Of a DNA stretch of 64,000 nt, positions 17,119 to 25,688 are shown piece by piece. The translations under genes and the position numbers were made by a program. The stretch's first letter is position 1; every line of letters starts with the position of its first letter. The notes under the pieces are model-generated. The model was not told the DNA's origin and did no database searches. It was given only the letters and a program-made list of their open reading frames with translations. This DNA is from G963677445 sp963677445 (GTDB taxonomy: Bacteria > Bacteroidota > Ignavibacteria > Ignavibacteriales > Melioribacteraceae): positions 90,361-154,360 of the forward strand of contig CAXXGF010000002.1 of the NCBI GenBank assembly GCA_963677445.2, in the 5' to 3' direction.

Positions 17119-18039
17119 TATTTTAGAATATGCTCTGGTTATTTTGATTGGATGACAACATCCCGCTAACACTATTGCTTTAAACAGGATTTTAAACAGC
17201 AACAATATACCACAGTATTTTCCCGGATACCACTATTTAACAATTTGAGCATCTCTTTAATATGAAACTTATAACCAACGCAGTTGCGGGTAGTCGGCAA
17301 ACAATACGAGTAAAATTCTTTAAGAAATTGATTATTTACAGAGCTCTTCCAGGCAAGTTTCATTGCTCCAATTTGGCTATGTAAATCATAATTAATATGT
17401 GTTGTAAAAAAAATATTCGCATATTCGAGCGCTTATTACCCCAAAAACAGACGGTCATTCACAAAATAGGGGACTAATTGATAATTGACAATAGTAATTA
17501 ATGGTAAATGGTGAATTATGAATTATGAATGGCAAAATCAGAGTATGAGAAAGAATATGATGACTGGATTAGTGATTTTTTCAGAGGAGTTCTTTTTGTA
17601 CTGAGTGAGTAAAAAACGATACCGAATTCGATACTATTTTTATTAAGGCAATCCTTAAATCCTTTAATCATGGTTCGGGGATTGGCGGGATAGGCGTGAA
17701 GTTTTTACCGGGATTTTGTGGGACCAGTGGGACACGGGGGACTTTGAGTCGGTGAGGTTTTTTAATGAAAATATTTTTTAGCCCGGTTCGCCGTGCAATG
17801 AAAAAACTTGTTGCCCGGGTCGCTATAGTCACACAGAGCTTTATATAACCAGGGGAAAAGCAACAGCGATTGAAATACTATTTTTTATTCTGCTCATCTA
17901 TACAATCCTGTAAATCCTGTTCGGCTTGGTGTGAGAATTGTTGCCGGTGGAAAGTGGCAAAAATAAAAAAGGGCCGGTGGAGAGCCGGCCCATGTGGGAG
18001 TGGAGGTAATAATATAATGAAGAGAACAATTGTGATACG
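17119..18039. repeat. Gene-free region containing long dispersed repeat copy C (17405-17920)
   Basis: No gene is supported. 17119-17400 has only weak ORFs and, at about 17266-17290, CTTATAACCAACGCAGTTG, mirrored by a similar motif near 15330 on the other side of the hydrolase/regulator pair. 17405-17920 is copy C of the long repeat, nearly identical to copy B. The right end includes the terminator at 17961-17991. Confidence 0.85.
17961..17991 (-). terminator. Rho-independent terminator
   Basis: GGGCCGG (17971) and CCGGCCC (17985) form a 7-bp GC stem. Read on the minus strand, the stem is followed by a TTTTTTATTTTT run (17970 down to 17961). It is placed about 50 bases after the stop of the outer-membrane-like gene at 18040 and fits it well. 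Confidence 0.8.
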
Positions 18040-18672
18040 TTAAAACTTTCCGAATTTAAATGTCATCATAGCTGTAAAACCGCCGATATCGGAATTGCCA
18101 ATGGAGGCGATATCATCAAAAGGCTGGTAATCGACTCCAAAAACCGCGCGGTATCCAATTCCGGCGTTTACCCTGAACCAGCTTACAAGGTTAATCTCAA
18201 CATTTATCCGCGGGTCGAGAATAAAAAACTCATCGCTCTTGTAATCCGGTTTAGAGGTGGAGAGGGGGAATTCGAGAGTAGGGGCTTCCAGACGGATATC
18301 ACCACCCCCGATAAGGAGGTAAAATGAAGTGTGCACCATACGGTTTGGATTAGAAATGAATTCTAATTCCAGCCCTCCGTAATTAAGTCTGATATTAGGC
18401 TCAAATGTTTTACCACCATAAGAATGGCTGATGCCCGAAGATGTATGCCTTGATATAGTTGAATAACCCCCTCCGCCAATAACAATCATATTATTTATTA
18501 TCCAGCCGCCGCGGCCACCTTTTAAGATGGCCGGTTCTCCGTTTAAGGTAGTGAAAGCAAAAACAGGCGCCCCAAACCCGCCGCTTTCAAATATCCCCTT
18601 ATCGAAGATTGTTTCTTCCTGAGAAAAGAGAAGGGAAGAAAAAATTATAAATAAAGTAAACACTGCTTTCAT
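18040..18672 (-). CDS. Exported outer-membrane-like beta-barrel protein
   Basis: A 210-residue protein with a short signal peptide (MKAVFTLFIIFSSLLFSQ). The rest is Gly/aromatic-rich alternating strands (GGRGGWIINNMIVIGGGGY, RLNYGGLELEFI, FYLLIGGGDIRLEA) ending MMTFKFGKF, where the terminal Phe fits outer-membrane insertion. It looks like a small beta-barrel of eight to ten strands. Function is unknown. RBS-like AGAGGAAA precedes the ATG, and a strong terminator follows, so it is monocistronic. Confidence 0.7.
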   Translation of the reverse strand: MKAVFTLFIIFSSLLFSQEETIFDKGIFESGGFGAPVFAFTTLNGEPAILKGGRGGWIINNMIVIGGGGYSTISRHTSSGISHSYGGKTFEPNIRLNYGGLELEFISNPNRMVHTSFYLLIGGGDIRLEAPTLEFPLSTSKPDYKSDEFFILDPRINVEINLVSWFRVNAGIGYRAVFGVDYQPFDDIASIGNSDIGGFTAMMTFKFGKF

Positions 18673-18869
18673 GATTTCCTCTGATAAAATTTACAATATG
18701 CCTCTCAAAAGATGTGCCGGAATTTTTATGTGAAATATTCTTTAATTTTTAACAGATTCTTAATTTTCTCTTAAAAGATTTATATTTTTGCATCAGTGAT
18801 TGTATAATTTAGTAGATAGGGTTGTCCACAAAAGTAATCAGTTATCAGAAAGGATAAGATATATCAAAT

Positions 18870-19481
18870 ATGAAAAGAATTAGTTTTAGTAGTAAAAGAA
18901 AAGAATCGGAATTTTGGCACTGGTTTCAGAGAAATGAAAAGCGACTTTTTTCATTGGATGATGAGCAGGATAAAATTTTTGATGAACTACTTGAGGAACT
19001 GGGAAAAATTAATTCGGACCTTACATTTGAGATTGGCCCGGTGGAAGAGGGCCGAAGAGAATTTATCATCAGCGCCGGGGGAATTCGTGAGTCTTTTCCG
19101 GCAGTTGTTTCACTAAGCGATTCCGCGCCAAGTCTGCCGAGATGGAATATCAAGGAATTCAGGCAAAGACGCTGGCCTCTGAATTCATTACAGATTGAAG
19201 ATTTGCAGATGACACCGGATGAAGTATTCTTTTCGCTTGAAATGGATTTTCACCAGATATCAATAACTCTCTTTTTTGATAAATATGATCTCGACCGCCC
19301 GGAATTATTTAAAGTGCTCGGATTTTTAATGCTCGATGAAGCGCTTGGTGAATATGACGTTGAAACCAAGGTCAGCTCAATCACATTCGGTCCTTTTGAT
19401 GAACTTCCCGACACCAATGTTTATCCACTCACCCGGATGCCCAAAATGTTCGATGAAATTTACGCGTCGATTTTTAATTAA
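18870..19481 (+). CDS. Conserved-looking hypothetical protein
   Basis: A 203-residue soluble protein with no signal peptide or membrane span. It opens with FWHWFQRNEKRLFSL and then has LTFEIGPVEEGRREFIISAG and a Trp/Arg-rich EFRQRRWPL. The even domain density and good codon structure indicate a real gene, but I cannot name a family. The leader at 18780-18869 contains TATAATTTAG, which may be promoter sequence. The neighbours give no functional clue. Confidence 0.65.
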   Translation: MKRISFSSKRKESEFWHWFQRNEKRLFSLDDEQDKIFDELLEELGKINSDLTFEIGPVEEGRREFIISAGGIRESFPAVVSLSDSAPSLPRWNIKEFRQRRWPLNSLQIEDLQMTPDEVFFSLEMDFHQISITLFFDKYDLDRPELFKVLGFLMLDEALGEYDVETKVSSITFGPFDELPDTNVYPLTRMPKMFDEIYASIFN

Positions 19482-19709
19482 TTACTCCGCGTGATATTTT
19501 ATACAGCGCCTGTTGCTCAGGATTTTATTCCGTTTTTTCGGGATAAACATTTATCACCCGGAGGGGAAAGATTATACCGAATATACTATTTCCTTCCGGT
19601 ATTTCCATTCTGAAGCATTTTAATTTTCTTAAGTTTTTACTTGCCTTTTAATTCAAAATTTATGATTTAAGTGTCTTCTTTATTTTTAATAAGAAATACT
19701 GGAAAAGAG

Positions 19710-21179
19710 ATGAAAAACGTATTCCTGCCTTTATTTATATCAGTTTTATTATTTGCCGGCTGCGGTGAAAATCAGCAGAATGGACATACAGACCTCTATA
19801 ATACAATTTTTAACGAGACCGAATCTGTATTTTATATTGATCCGGAAAACTACCCTGTGGAAAATAAGTCGCTTCCGATAGGGATATTTGATTCCGGCAC
19901 GGGGGGACTTACCGTAATGGAGGTTATCCTGAAAGCTGATCTGTATGATAATCAAACCGGTGAGCCGGGTCCGGATGGAATAAGAGATTTTGAAAATGAA
20001 AACTTTATTTATCTTGGCGATCAGGCGAATATGCCATACGGCAACTACGCGGGGGTAAATAAAACCGAACTCCTTGAAGAACATATAATAAAAGATGTGC
20101 AGTTTCTTATGGGGAAAAATTATTACGAAACCGGGGAATCTGAAGATTTTTCCATCGGTAAAAACCAGGTGAAAGCCATCGTAATAGCCTGCAATACAGC
20201 GACGGCTTTCGGGAAAGATATTATTGATGATTTTATAAAGATGAGCGGAACGGGACTGAGTGTAACTGGAGTAATAGGAGCAGGCTGCAGGGGAGCTCTC
20301 GACAGGATAAAGGAAGATGAAAACTGTACGATTGGTGTAATGGCGACTGCCGGAACAGTAGCCTCGGAAGGATATGTTAAAACCTTAAACAAGCTGATTA
20401 AGGAGGGGGGATTCAGCGGCAGCATAAATATTGTTCAGCAGGCGGGAATCGGACTCGCGGGGGCGATAGATGGTGAGCCCGGTTATATTATGAAATCAGC
20501 GGAATCGGTTCGTAATGATTATAAAGGACCCGTTATCGGTGAAGCGCCGGGGGATATCAGGAGCAATATTTTAAAGAGGTATAATTTTGAATATAATAAT
20601 AATGGGCTTCTTTATTCTGGCGACAGGGAAAATCCTGAAAAGCTTCAGCTCAACAGCATTCAAAATTATATATCATATCACCTGGTTTCCCTTCTTGAAA
20701 AAATCAGAAACCTTGAGAACCCCGAACCACTTAATTCAATCATACTCGGCTGCACACATTATCCTTTTTACGAAGAGATATTCCTGGAGAAAATTGAAGA
20801 ATTAAGAAATTACAAAGAAGATGGTGAATTTATTTACAAACCCTTTATGAGTGATGAAATTTCTCTTATCGATCCCGCGGAAAATACTGCCTCGGAACTA
20901 TTTGAAAATCTGCGGAAAAATCAAAAATTGAGTGACAAAAGAGGAGGCAGCGCGGAATTTTTTATCAGTGTGCCCAATATGGATAATCCCTCAATTTGTG
21001 TTGATAAAGATGGCCGGTTTACCTGGGACTATAAATATGGCCGCCATGCCGGAGATATTCAGGAGTATGTTAAAAGAATACCATTTAACGGAGAAATTCC
21101 CGGTAAGGAAATTCTTGAAAGACTAAAATTAAAAATACCGGTTACGTGGGAGTTCATCAGACACCAGACAGGAAACTGA
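19710..21179 (+). CDS. Lipoprotein homologous to glutamate/aspartate racemase
   Basis: 489 residues from the ATG at 19710 (an earlier frame start at 19671 puts residues in front of the signal peptide and is rejected). MKNVFLPLFISVLLFAGCGE is a lipoprotein signal with Cys18. The body is a MurI-type racemase with the N-terminal GIFDSGTGGLTVMEV motif, the first catalytic Cys in IACNTATAFG and the second in ILGCTHYPFY, so both catalytic cysteines are present. Length is nearly double that of cytosolic MurI (~265), with insertions between motifs. MurI normally makes D-glutamate in the cytoplasm; a membrane-anchored exported version implies a different role, such as D-amino-acid production or salvage in the periplasm. 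It is monocistronic. Confidence 0.8.
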   Translation: MKNVFLPLFISVLLFAGCGENQQNGHTDLYNTIFNETESVFYIDPENYPVENKSLPIGIFDSGTGGLTVMEVILKADLYDNQTGEPGPDGIRDFENENFIYLGDQANMPYGNYAGVNKTELLEEHIIKDVQFLMGKNYYETGESEDFSIGKNQVKAIVIACNTATAFGKDIIDDFIKMSGTGLSVTGVIGAGCRGALDRIKEDENCTIGVMATAGTVASEGYVKTLNKLIKEGGFSGSINIVQQAGIGLAGAIDGEPGYIMKSAESVRNDYKGPVIGEAPGDIRSNILKRYNFEYNNNGLLYSGDRENPEKLQLNSIQNYISYHLVSLLEKIRNLENPEPLNSIILGCTHYPFYEEIFLEKIEELRNYKEDGEFIYKPFMSDEISLIDPAENTASELFENLRKNQKLSDKRGGSAEFFISVPNMDNPSICVDKDGRFTWDYKYGRHAGDIQEYVKRIPFNGEIPGKEILERLKLKIPVTWEFIRHQTGN

Positions 21180-21680
21180 TATTACAGCGCTGCTATCGAG
21201 TTGATATAAAAGCCATTAAATCACTTATGCGCCAAACTAAGCAAAAAGCTTAAAAACCTTGTGCTTGATTTTTTTAAACTTCAGAACTCCTTACCTCTCG
21301 CAAAATGAAATCGCGGAATTTTTGGAAATTTGCGGACTGTAAAAGCAGGATAACTATTTCTGTAAAAACAAGTCCATTTTGCTCAGAATTTAACACTTTA
21401 CGGCGTAATTCTTTTTTCGGGTGGGAGTACGGCTCATTTTTTTTGAGTTGCATTATTCAATATTCTGCCATTTAAAGCAGGGAAAAAAATGTTAAGGAGC
21501 CTGTTAAGTCGAGGTATTTTTTCTAAAAATAATTTTTGTTTCATGGGAATAGTCTTTTACCAAACGGATAAAAACATTATCTTTATTTTTGAGTCATAAA
21601 TATTTTTTACAGGATAATACCGGCTTCAACAAAGCATACTGTGTTTCACGACAAAATAAATAAAAAGAGGATAGACAGCT
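21180..21680. repeat. Gene-free region with dispersed repeat units
   Basis: No gene is supported. It contains a CAGAACTCCTTACCTCTCGC unit continuing into AAAATGAAATCGCGGAA (21284-21320), repeated near 33304. It also has a diverged form of the TTTTGC..AGAATTTAAC..TTTACGG unit (about 21375-21411) and ATTCTGCCATTTAAAGCAG (about 21461), shared with 43749. An ORF on the minus strand opposite the next gene is a shadow. Confidence 0.7.
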
Positions 21681-22340
21681 ATGGAGAAAAAAATATTTTA
21701 TGATAGTATCCGCGGTGATTTGTTCGATGGAAAACTGAGGCAGGAGCAGGTGAATGGAATGGAAACAATTCTCGATTTCTGGGAAAATCCCCCGTTCAAA
21801 CCTGAAGGGATTTTCAGACATTACTGGAGGAGTAGAAATTATTGCTGGCTTGCCTACATGCTCGCGACCACATATCATGAAACCGCCCGCACAATGCAGC
21901 CTATCTCGGAACATGGCGATAACGCATATTTTGAGCGGATGTATGGGGGCAGAACCGATCTGGGCAACACTGAACCTGGTGACGGGGCAAAATTTCATGG
22001 CCGCGGATTTGTTCAGCTTACAGGCAGATTAAACTACACCCGTATGACTCCGATCGTTAAGGAATTTTTTCCAGACTGCCCCGATCTTACAGATGATCCT
22101 GACGCGGTTAAAAAACCTGAATACGCGGTTGTGATAATGTTTTTTGGTATGTTCACAGGTACATTTACCGGCAAAAAACTGAAAGATTATATCGGAGACC
22201 CCGCTAAAGATGAAATTGTTGACTACTATAACGCGCGCAGAATTATTAACGGTATTGATAAGGCTGAGCTAATTAAGGGATACGCCGAAAATTTTCAGCA
22301 CGCCCTTAATGAGGCGGGAGCGGACACGGAACAGGGATAA
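21681..22340 (+). CDS. GH19-type lysozyme/chitinase-like enzyme
   Basis: A 219-residue protein of glycoside hydrolase family 19 type, the small single-domain form known from phage endolysins and bacterial peptidoglycan enzymes. Likely catalytic Glu67 lies in TTYHETARTMQPISE (E77 is the candidate second acid). The substrate-groove motif GRGFVQLTGRLNY follows, and the family-end motif YYNARRIINGIDKAELI closes the domain. No signal peptide is visible, so export would need a holin-like or other route. It probably cleaves peptidoglycan (or chitin). RBS GAGGA precedes the ATG. No phage genes are adjacent. Confidence 0.85.
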   Translation: MEKKIFYDSIRGDLFDGKLRQEQVNGMETILDFWENPPFKPEGIFRHYWRSRNYCWLAYMLATTYHETARTMQPISEHGDNAYFERMYGGRTDLGNTEPGDGAKFHGRGFVQLTGRLNYTRMTPIVKEFFPDCPDLTDDPDAVKKPEYAVVIMFFGMFTGTFTGKKLKDYIGDPAKDEIVDYYNARRIINGIDKAELIKGYAENFQHALNEAGADTEQG

Positions 22341-22534
22341 ATATTCCATGAGCTCAAAAATTTTTCGTAAATTGTCGATTTTTTTGATGCGTGAATTTCT
22401 CTCTGAAGAATCCGACAAATGAATGATGGTCAGGGATGTTTTAATAAAATAAAAAACTGACTCATCTTTAATTATCCATTATCAATTAACTGACTTTCCA
22501 ATTCCGGCTAAGTCAGTTTAAGGATTAAGTTTTT

Positions 22535-22942
22535 ATGAGTAAAAGAATCTTTCAGGTTATTCTTCTCGCGCTGGGAATAATGGCAATAATCACAGGATTA
22601 ATGAGTCTTGTCAGCGGGCTCGGCGGTTCATTTTACAATCTTGGAATAAATAGTGAAATTACTTCCAACGTCATTGCCGACAGCAACTACAGGTATTACA
22701 GCGGGATGTGGATTGGAACCGGAATTATACTTTTATATATAATGACCGCGCCCGAAAAGAATGGGATTCTCTTTAAAGCGGCGGCTCTTTTGATATTTTT
22801 CGGCGGATTGGGCAGATTTTTTTCCCTCACATTTTTCGGATATCCTTCCACACTCTTTGTTATATTTATGTGTCTTGAATTACTCTTCCCATTGCTGGTT
22901 CTCTGGCATGGAAGATTGGTCAGAGAAAGCGCCGGAATCTAA
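22535..22942 (+). CDS. DUF4345 membrane protein
   Basis: A 135-residue protein with four predicted membrane spans (VILLALGIMAIITGLMSLV; YYSGMWIGTGIILLYIM; AAALLIFFGGLGRFFSL; LFVIFMCLELLFPLLVLW). The RYYSGMW and GGLGRFxS motifs are typical of DUF4345. Function is unknown. The preceding 194 bases contain an AT-rich ATTATCCATTATCAATTAAC repeat word and no gene. Confidence 0.8.
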   Translation: MSKRIFQVILLALGIMAIITGLMSLVSGLGGSFYNLGINSEITSNVIADSNYRYYSGMWIGTGIILLYIMTAPEKNGILFKAAALLIFFGGLGRFFSLTFFGYPSTLFVIFMCLELLFPLLVLWHGRLVRESAGI

Positions 22943-23163
22943 AAAATTATTCGCTGTAGAGAAGGATTTACCGAATAAAATTTTAATTCCAAAAACAGTA
23001 GTGAAATACTGCTGCCGGATGCTTAAATTACAGCCGGCAGGAAAATATATCCCTGGAAAGATCTTCGGTTGATTTACGCCTTTAACAGGCTCAGCCTGCG
23101 GCTGAAGGATTTTTGTTCCGGTTCGGACGGTTTATTGATTTAAGTTATTATTACGGAGTGAAC

Positions 23164-23889
23164 ATGAGTTATATAGTTATAATATTCCTGCTTGGTCTTT
23201 TAATATTCATTCATGAACTGGGACATTTCAGCGCCGCGCGTATAGCGGGTGTAAGAATTGCCCGCTTTTCTGTCGGTTTCGGACCTAAATTGTGGTCAAA
23301 AAAAATAGGGGACACCGAATACCGGATATCGGCCATACCTCTCGGAGGTTATGTTCTTCCCGAAATCACCGAACTTTCCGAATTATACCTGATACCCTGG
23401 CGGAGCAGAATATTTTACGTGCTTGGGGGTCCGCTGGCAAATTTTTTATTCGCGGCTTTTTCACTCTTGCTTATGAATCTTTTTTTCGGTGAATTTTCTT
23501 TCTATAATATTTTAGTAGCTCCGCTGGTAAAAACCTGGTCTTTGTCCTTAAAGATAATATCCTCAATTCCGTTGATGTTCACGCAGACTGAAAATATGTC
23601 AGGTATAGTGGGGATAGTTACTGAAGGGAGCCGGTTTGTGGGACTCAGTTTTGCGCGGATGCTTCAGTTTTCCACTTTGCTGAGTATAAACCTCGCGATA
23701 TTTAACATGCTTCCTTTTCCTCCGCTTGACGGGGGCAACCTGTTATTATATCTGCTCGAAAAAATTGACAGAAGACTGCTTAAGCTTCATATACCTGTAG
23801 CGTTAACAGGCTGGCTGCTGCTTATCGGGTTTATGGTGTACGCGACAATTATGGATATCAGCAGAGTAACGGGAGGAGCGGTTAATTGA
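23164..23889 (+). CDS. M50 site-2 protease-like membrane metalloprotease (no PDZ)
   Basis: 241 residues from the ATG at 23164, chosen for the GGAG sequence upstream; the frame extends to 23113 without support. HELGH at 17-21 supplies the zinc ligands and the catalytic Glu in the first membrane span, and PFPPLDGGNLL near the C-terminus supplies the third ligand (Asp). RSRIFYVLGGPLANFLFA is typical of RseP. Unlike RseP (~450 residues) it lacks the PDZ domains between the motifs, so it is a compact intramembrane protease. Its stop overlaps the TTG start of an ECF sigma gene, suggesting that proteolysis and sigma activity are linked, as in regulated intramembrane proteolysis. The substrate is unknown. 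Confidence 0.85.
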   Translation: MSYIVIIFLLGLLIFIHELGHFSAARIAGVRIARFSVGFGPKLWSKKIGDTEYRISAIPLGGYVLPEITELSELYLIPWRSRIFYVLGGPLANFLFAAFSLLLMNLFFGEFSFYNILVAPLVKTWSLSLKIISSIPLMFTQTENMSGIVGIVTEGSRFVGLSFARMLQFSTLLSINLAIFNMLPFPPLDGGNLLLYLLEKIDRRLLKLHIPVALTGWLLLIGFMVYATIMDISRVTGGAVN

Positions 23890-24674
23890 GAGATCCGGGC
23901 AATGATAATTATCCCGCCGAAGCCGGTAAACTCTTTGACAGGTACAATAAAAAAATATATAATCTCGCTTTAAGGATGACAGGAGATCATGATCTTTCGC
24001 GAGAGATTACCCAGGAAACTTTTGTAATAACATTTAACAAACTTGACCAGTTTCGGGGTGAAAGTGATATATATACCTGGATTTACCGGATAGCGAAAAA
24101 CCAATGTTTTCTCCATCTGCGAAATTTAAGGAAAACATCACGGGCAGAACTTGAGGAGCTTATTTCCCGTGTGGCTGAAGTTCCCGATAAAAAAGGGTTC
24201 AGTGAATATGAAGTGTCCGATCTTGTCAGCCAGGTGAAGGAGGGATGCCTTACCGGTCTTCTGCGCTCTCTTTCGTTATACCAGAGGTCGGCATTTATAC
24301 TGCATGTTTTCGCCGGTTTTTCCATCAAAGAAACAAGCGAAATAATGGAAAAAACACAGGGAGGGATTAAAACCTTAATTTACCGGGCGAGGCATAATCT
24401 GCGAGATTTTTTATGCCGGAACTGCTCCTTATATGATCCGGGAAATAAGTGCAGATGTGAAAATATGATCAATTTTTCTCTTAAACAGGGATGGATATCT
24501 GTAAATAATAACCAGATGAAAAGGGAAAACAATCTACCTGGTCCGGATGAAGTTGAAGATGAACTGGATAAATTTATAAAAGTTACACGGTTGTACAGAA
24601 GTTTACCCGATGCCGAAATTCCTGAGAAAATCCGTGAAGTTATAAGATCAGGCTCAATGAAAATTTTTAATTAA
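23886..24674 (+). CDS. ECF sigma factor with Cys-rich C-terminal extension
   Basis: A 262-residue ECF sigma factor starting at a TTG overlapping the protease stop by 4 bases. Region 2 has YNKKIYNLALRMTGDHDLSR and ITQETFVITFNKL, and region 4 has FSIKETSEIMEKTQGGIKTL. Beyond region 4, residues ~178-200 read CRNCSLYDPGNKCRCENM, a CxxC plus CxC cluster that may bind zinc and sense redox, followed by a ~60-residue helical tail. ECF factors are usually ~180-200 residues, so this extension is distinctive and may replace a separate anti-sigma. It is co-transcribed with the M50 protease. Confidence 0.85.
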   Translation: MRDPGNDNYPAEAGKLFDRYNKKIYNLALRMTGDHDLSREITQETFVITFNKLDQFRGESDIYTWIYRIAKNQCFLHLRNLRKTSRAELEELISRVAEVPDKKGFSEYEVSDLVSQVKEGCLTGLLRSLSLYQRSAFILHVFAGFSIKETSEIMEKTQGGIKTLIYRARHNLRDFLCRNCSLYDPGNKCRCENMINFSLKQGWISVNNNQMKRENNLPGPDEVEDELDKFIKVTRLYRSLPDAEIPEKIREVIRSGSMKIFN

Positions 24675-24752
24675 TAAGCGTAACCTTTCCTGTTGATATC
24701 TCTCTAAGGAGTGAAAATATCACAAAACCCCAAAATCTAAACAGGAGATATT

Positions 24753-25028
24753 ATGCGCTTTTTTGTTAAAGTAAGAATCGATTTAAACAAATTAAATGAG
24801 CTGGGAGCAAAATTACAAAACGGAGAACTGGACAGAAGCGCGATAATCAGCACATGGTGTCTGGAAGATGATCCCTCAGTAGGCATGTCGGTATGGCAGG
24901 CGGAGGATGAAAATCATTTCGAAAATCTGATAGCCCCCTTCAGAAATTATTACAGCGAGATTTTTGAAATCACAAAAGTGGTATCAGCCGCTGAGGCTCA
25001 GCTTATTTTAATTGAGCAATTAAATTGA
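24753..25028 (+). CDS. Small ferredoxin-like-fold protein (muconolactone-isomerase-like)
   Basis: A 91-residue protein of beta-alpha-beta pattern: RFFVKVRIDLNKLNELGAKL, then STWCLEDDPSVGMSVWQAED, then EIFEITKVVSAAEAQLIL. This is the outline of dimeric alpha/beta-barrel proteins (DUF3303/muconolactone isomerase-like). No catalytic residues can be named. Its 3' end lies in a 13-bp tandem repeat, the stop falling in the second unit. An RBS-like AGGAGATATT precedes the ATG. Confidence 0.55.
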   Translation: MRFFVKVRIDLNKLNELGAKLQNGELDRSAIISTWCLEDDPSVGMSVWQAEDENHFENLIAPFRNYYSEIFEITKVVSAAEAQLILIEQLN

Positions 25029-25049
25029 GCAATTAAATTGAGCAATTAA
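25011..25049. repeat. Three perfect 13-bp tandem units at the end of a gene
   Basis: ATTGAGCAATTAA is repeated three times without mismatch. The first unit encodes the last residues of the upstream gene and supplies IEQL; the stop lies in the second. Because 13 is not a multiple of three, copy-number changes would alter the C-terminus by only a few residues. Confidence 0.95.
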
Positions 25050-25105
25050 AACAAAAGAGTTGATCTAAAAATTTTTTTCGGCAAATTAAACCGGAGAATA
25101 AAAAT

Positions 25106-25543
25106 ATGATTAAAACCAAATTACTTCACGTTTCTTCAATCCTGAGTTTTACCCTTGCCATTTTTCAGGCGGTAATAAGTTTTGTCCCCTCATGGAGCCT
25201 GTATTTCGGGGCGCCGGAAGAAATTGTTCAAAAGCCGGTATTGCTGATTATAACCGGTTTAATTGCCGCGGCCTTCTTTTTTTTATTCGGATTATACGCT
25301 TATTCCGGAGCGGGGAAAATGAAGCCCCTGCCATTTCTAAGAATTGCGCTTTTGGTGATCAGTGTTATTTTTATTTTCAGAGGATTGATGGTTATCCCTG
25401 TTATTCTGCAACAAAATGTAATAATCTATTTTATCGATAAAATAGATCCGGCAGAACCATTCTCTTCACTGGTATCACTGCTGATTGGTACTTTTTATAT
25501 TACCGGAACAATAACAGGCTGGCAACAATTAAAAAATAATTAG
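25106..25543 (+). CDS. Four-TM membrane protein, unknown function
   Basis: A 145-residue protein with four hydrophobic segments (ILSFTLAIFQAVISFV; LLIITGLIAAAFFFLFGLY; RIALLVISVIFIFRGLMVI; SLVSLLIGTFYITGTITGW). RBS CCGGAG precedes the ATG. No family recognised; its size and layout resemble other small integral membrane proteins in this neighbourhood (22535, 50911). Confidence 0.65.
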   Translation: MIKTKLLHVSSILSFTLAIFQAVISFVPSWSLYFGAPEEIVQKPVLLIITGLIAAAFFFLFGLYAYSGAGKMKPLPFLRIALLVISVIFIFRGLMVIPVILQQNVIIYFIDKIDPAEPFSSLVSLLIGTFYITGTITGWQQLKNN

Positions 25544-25688
25544 CGCGGTCTTGAATTATTTGTTGTCGTTTATAAGTGGTTTGTGTATATTCATGATACC
25601 TTTTGAGGAAGAGTAAAACAGCCATGACAGGGATTGTTGTTTCCCTTGATCTTGTCAAAAAAAAACAGATACAAAGAGAGGAAAACAA

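Noticed and set aside
17172..17363. 63-residue minus-strand ORF upstream of the WYL regulator
   Set aside because: Cys-rich random-looking translation with no RBS; it overlaps the upstream extension of the regulator frame.
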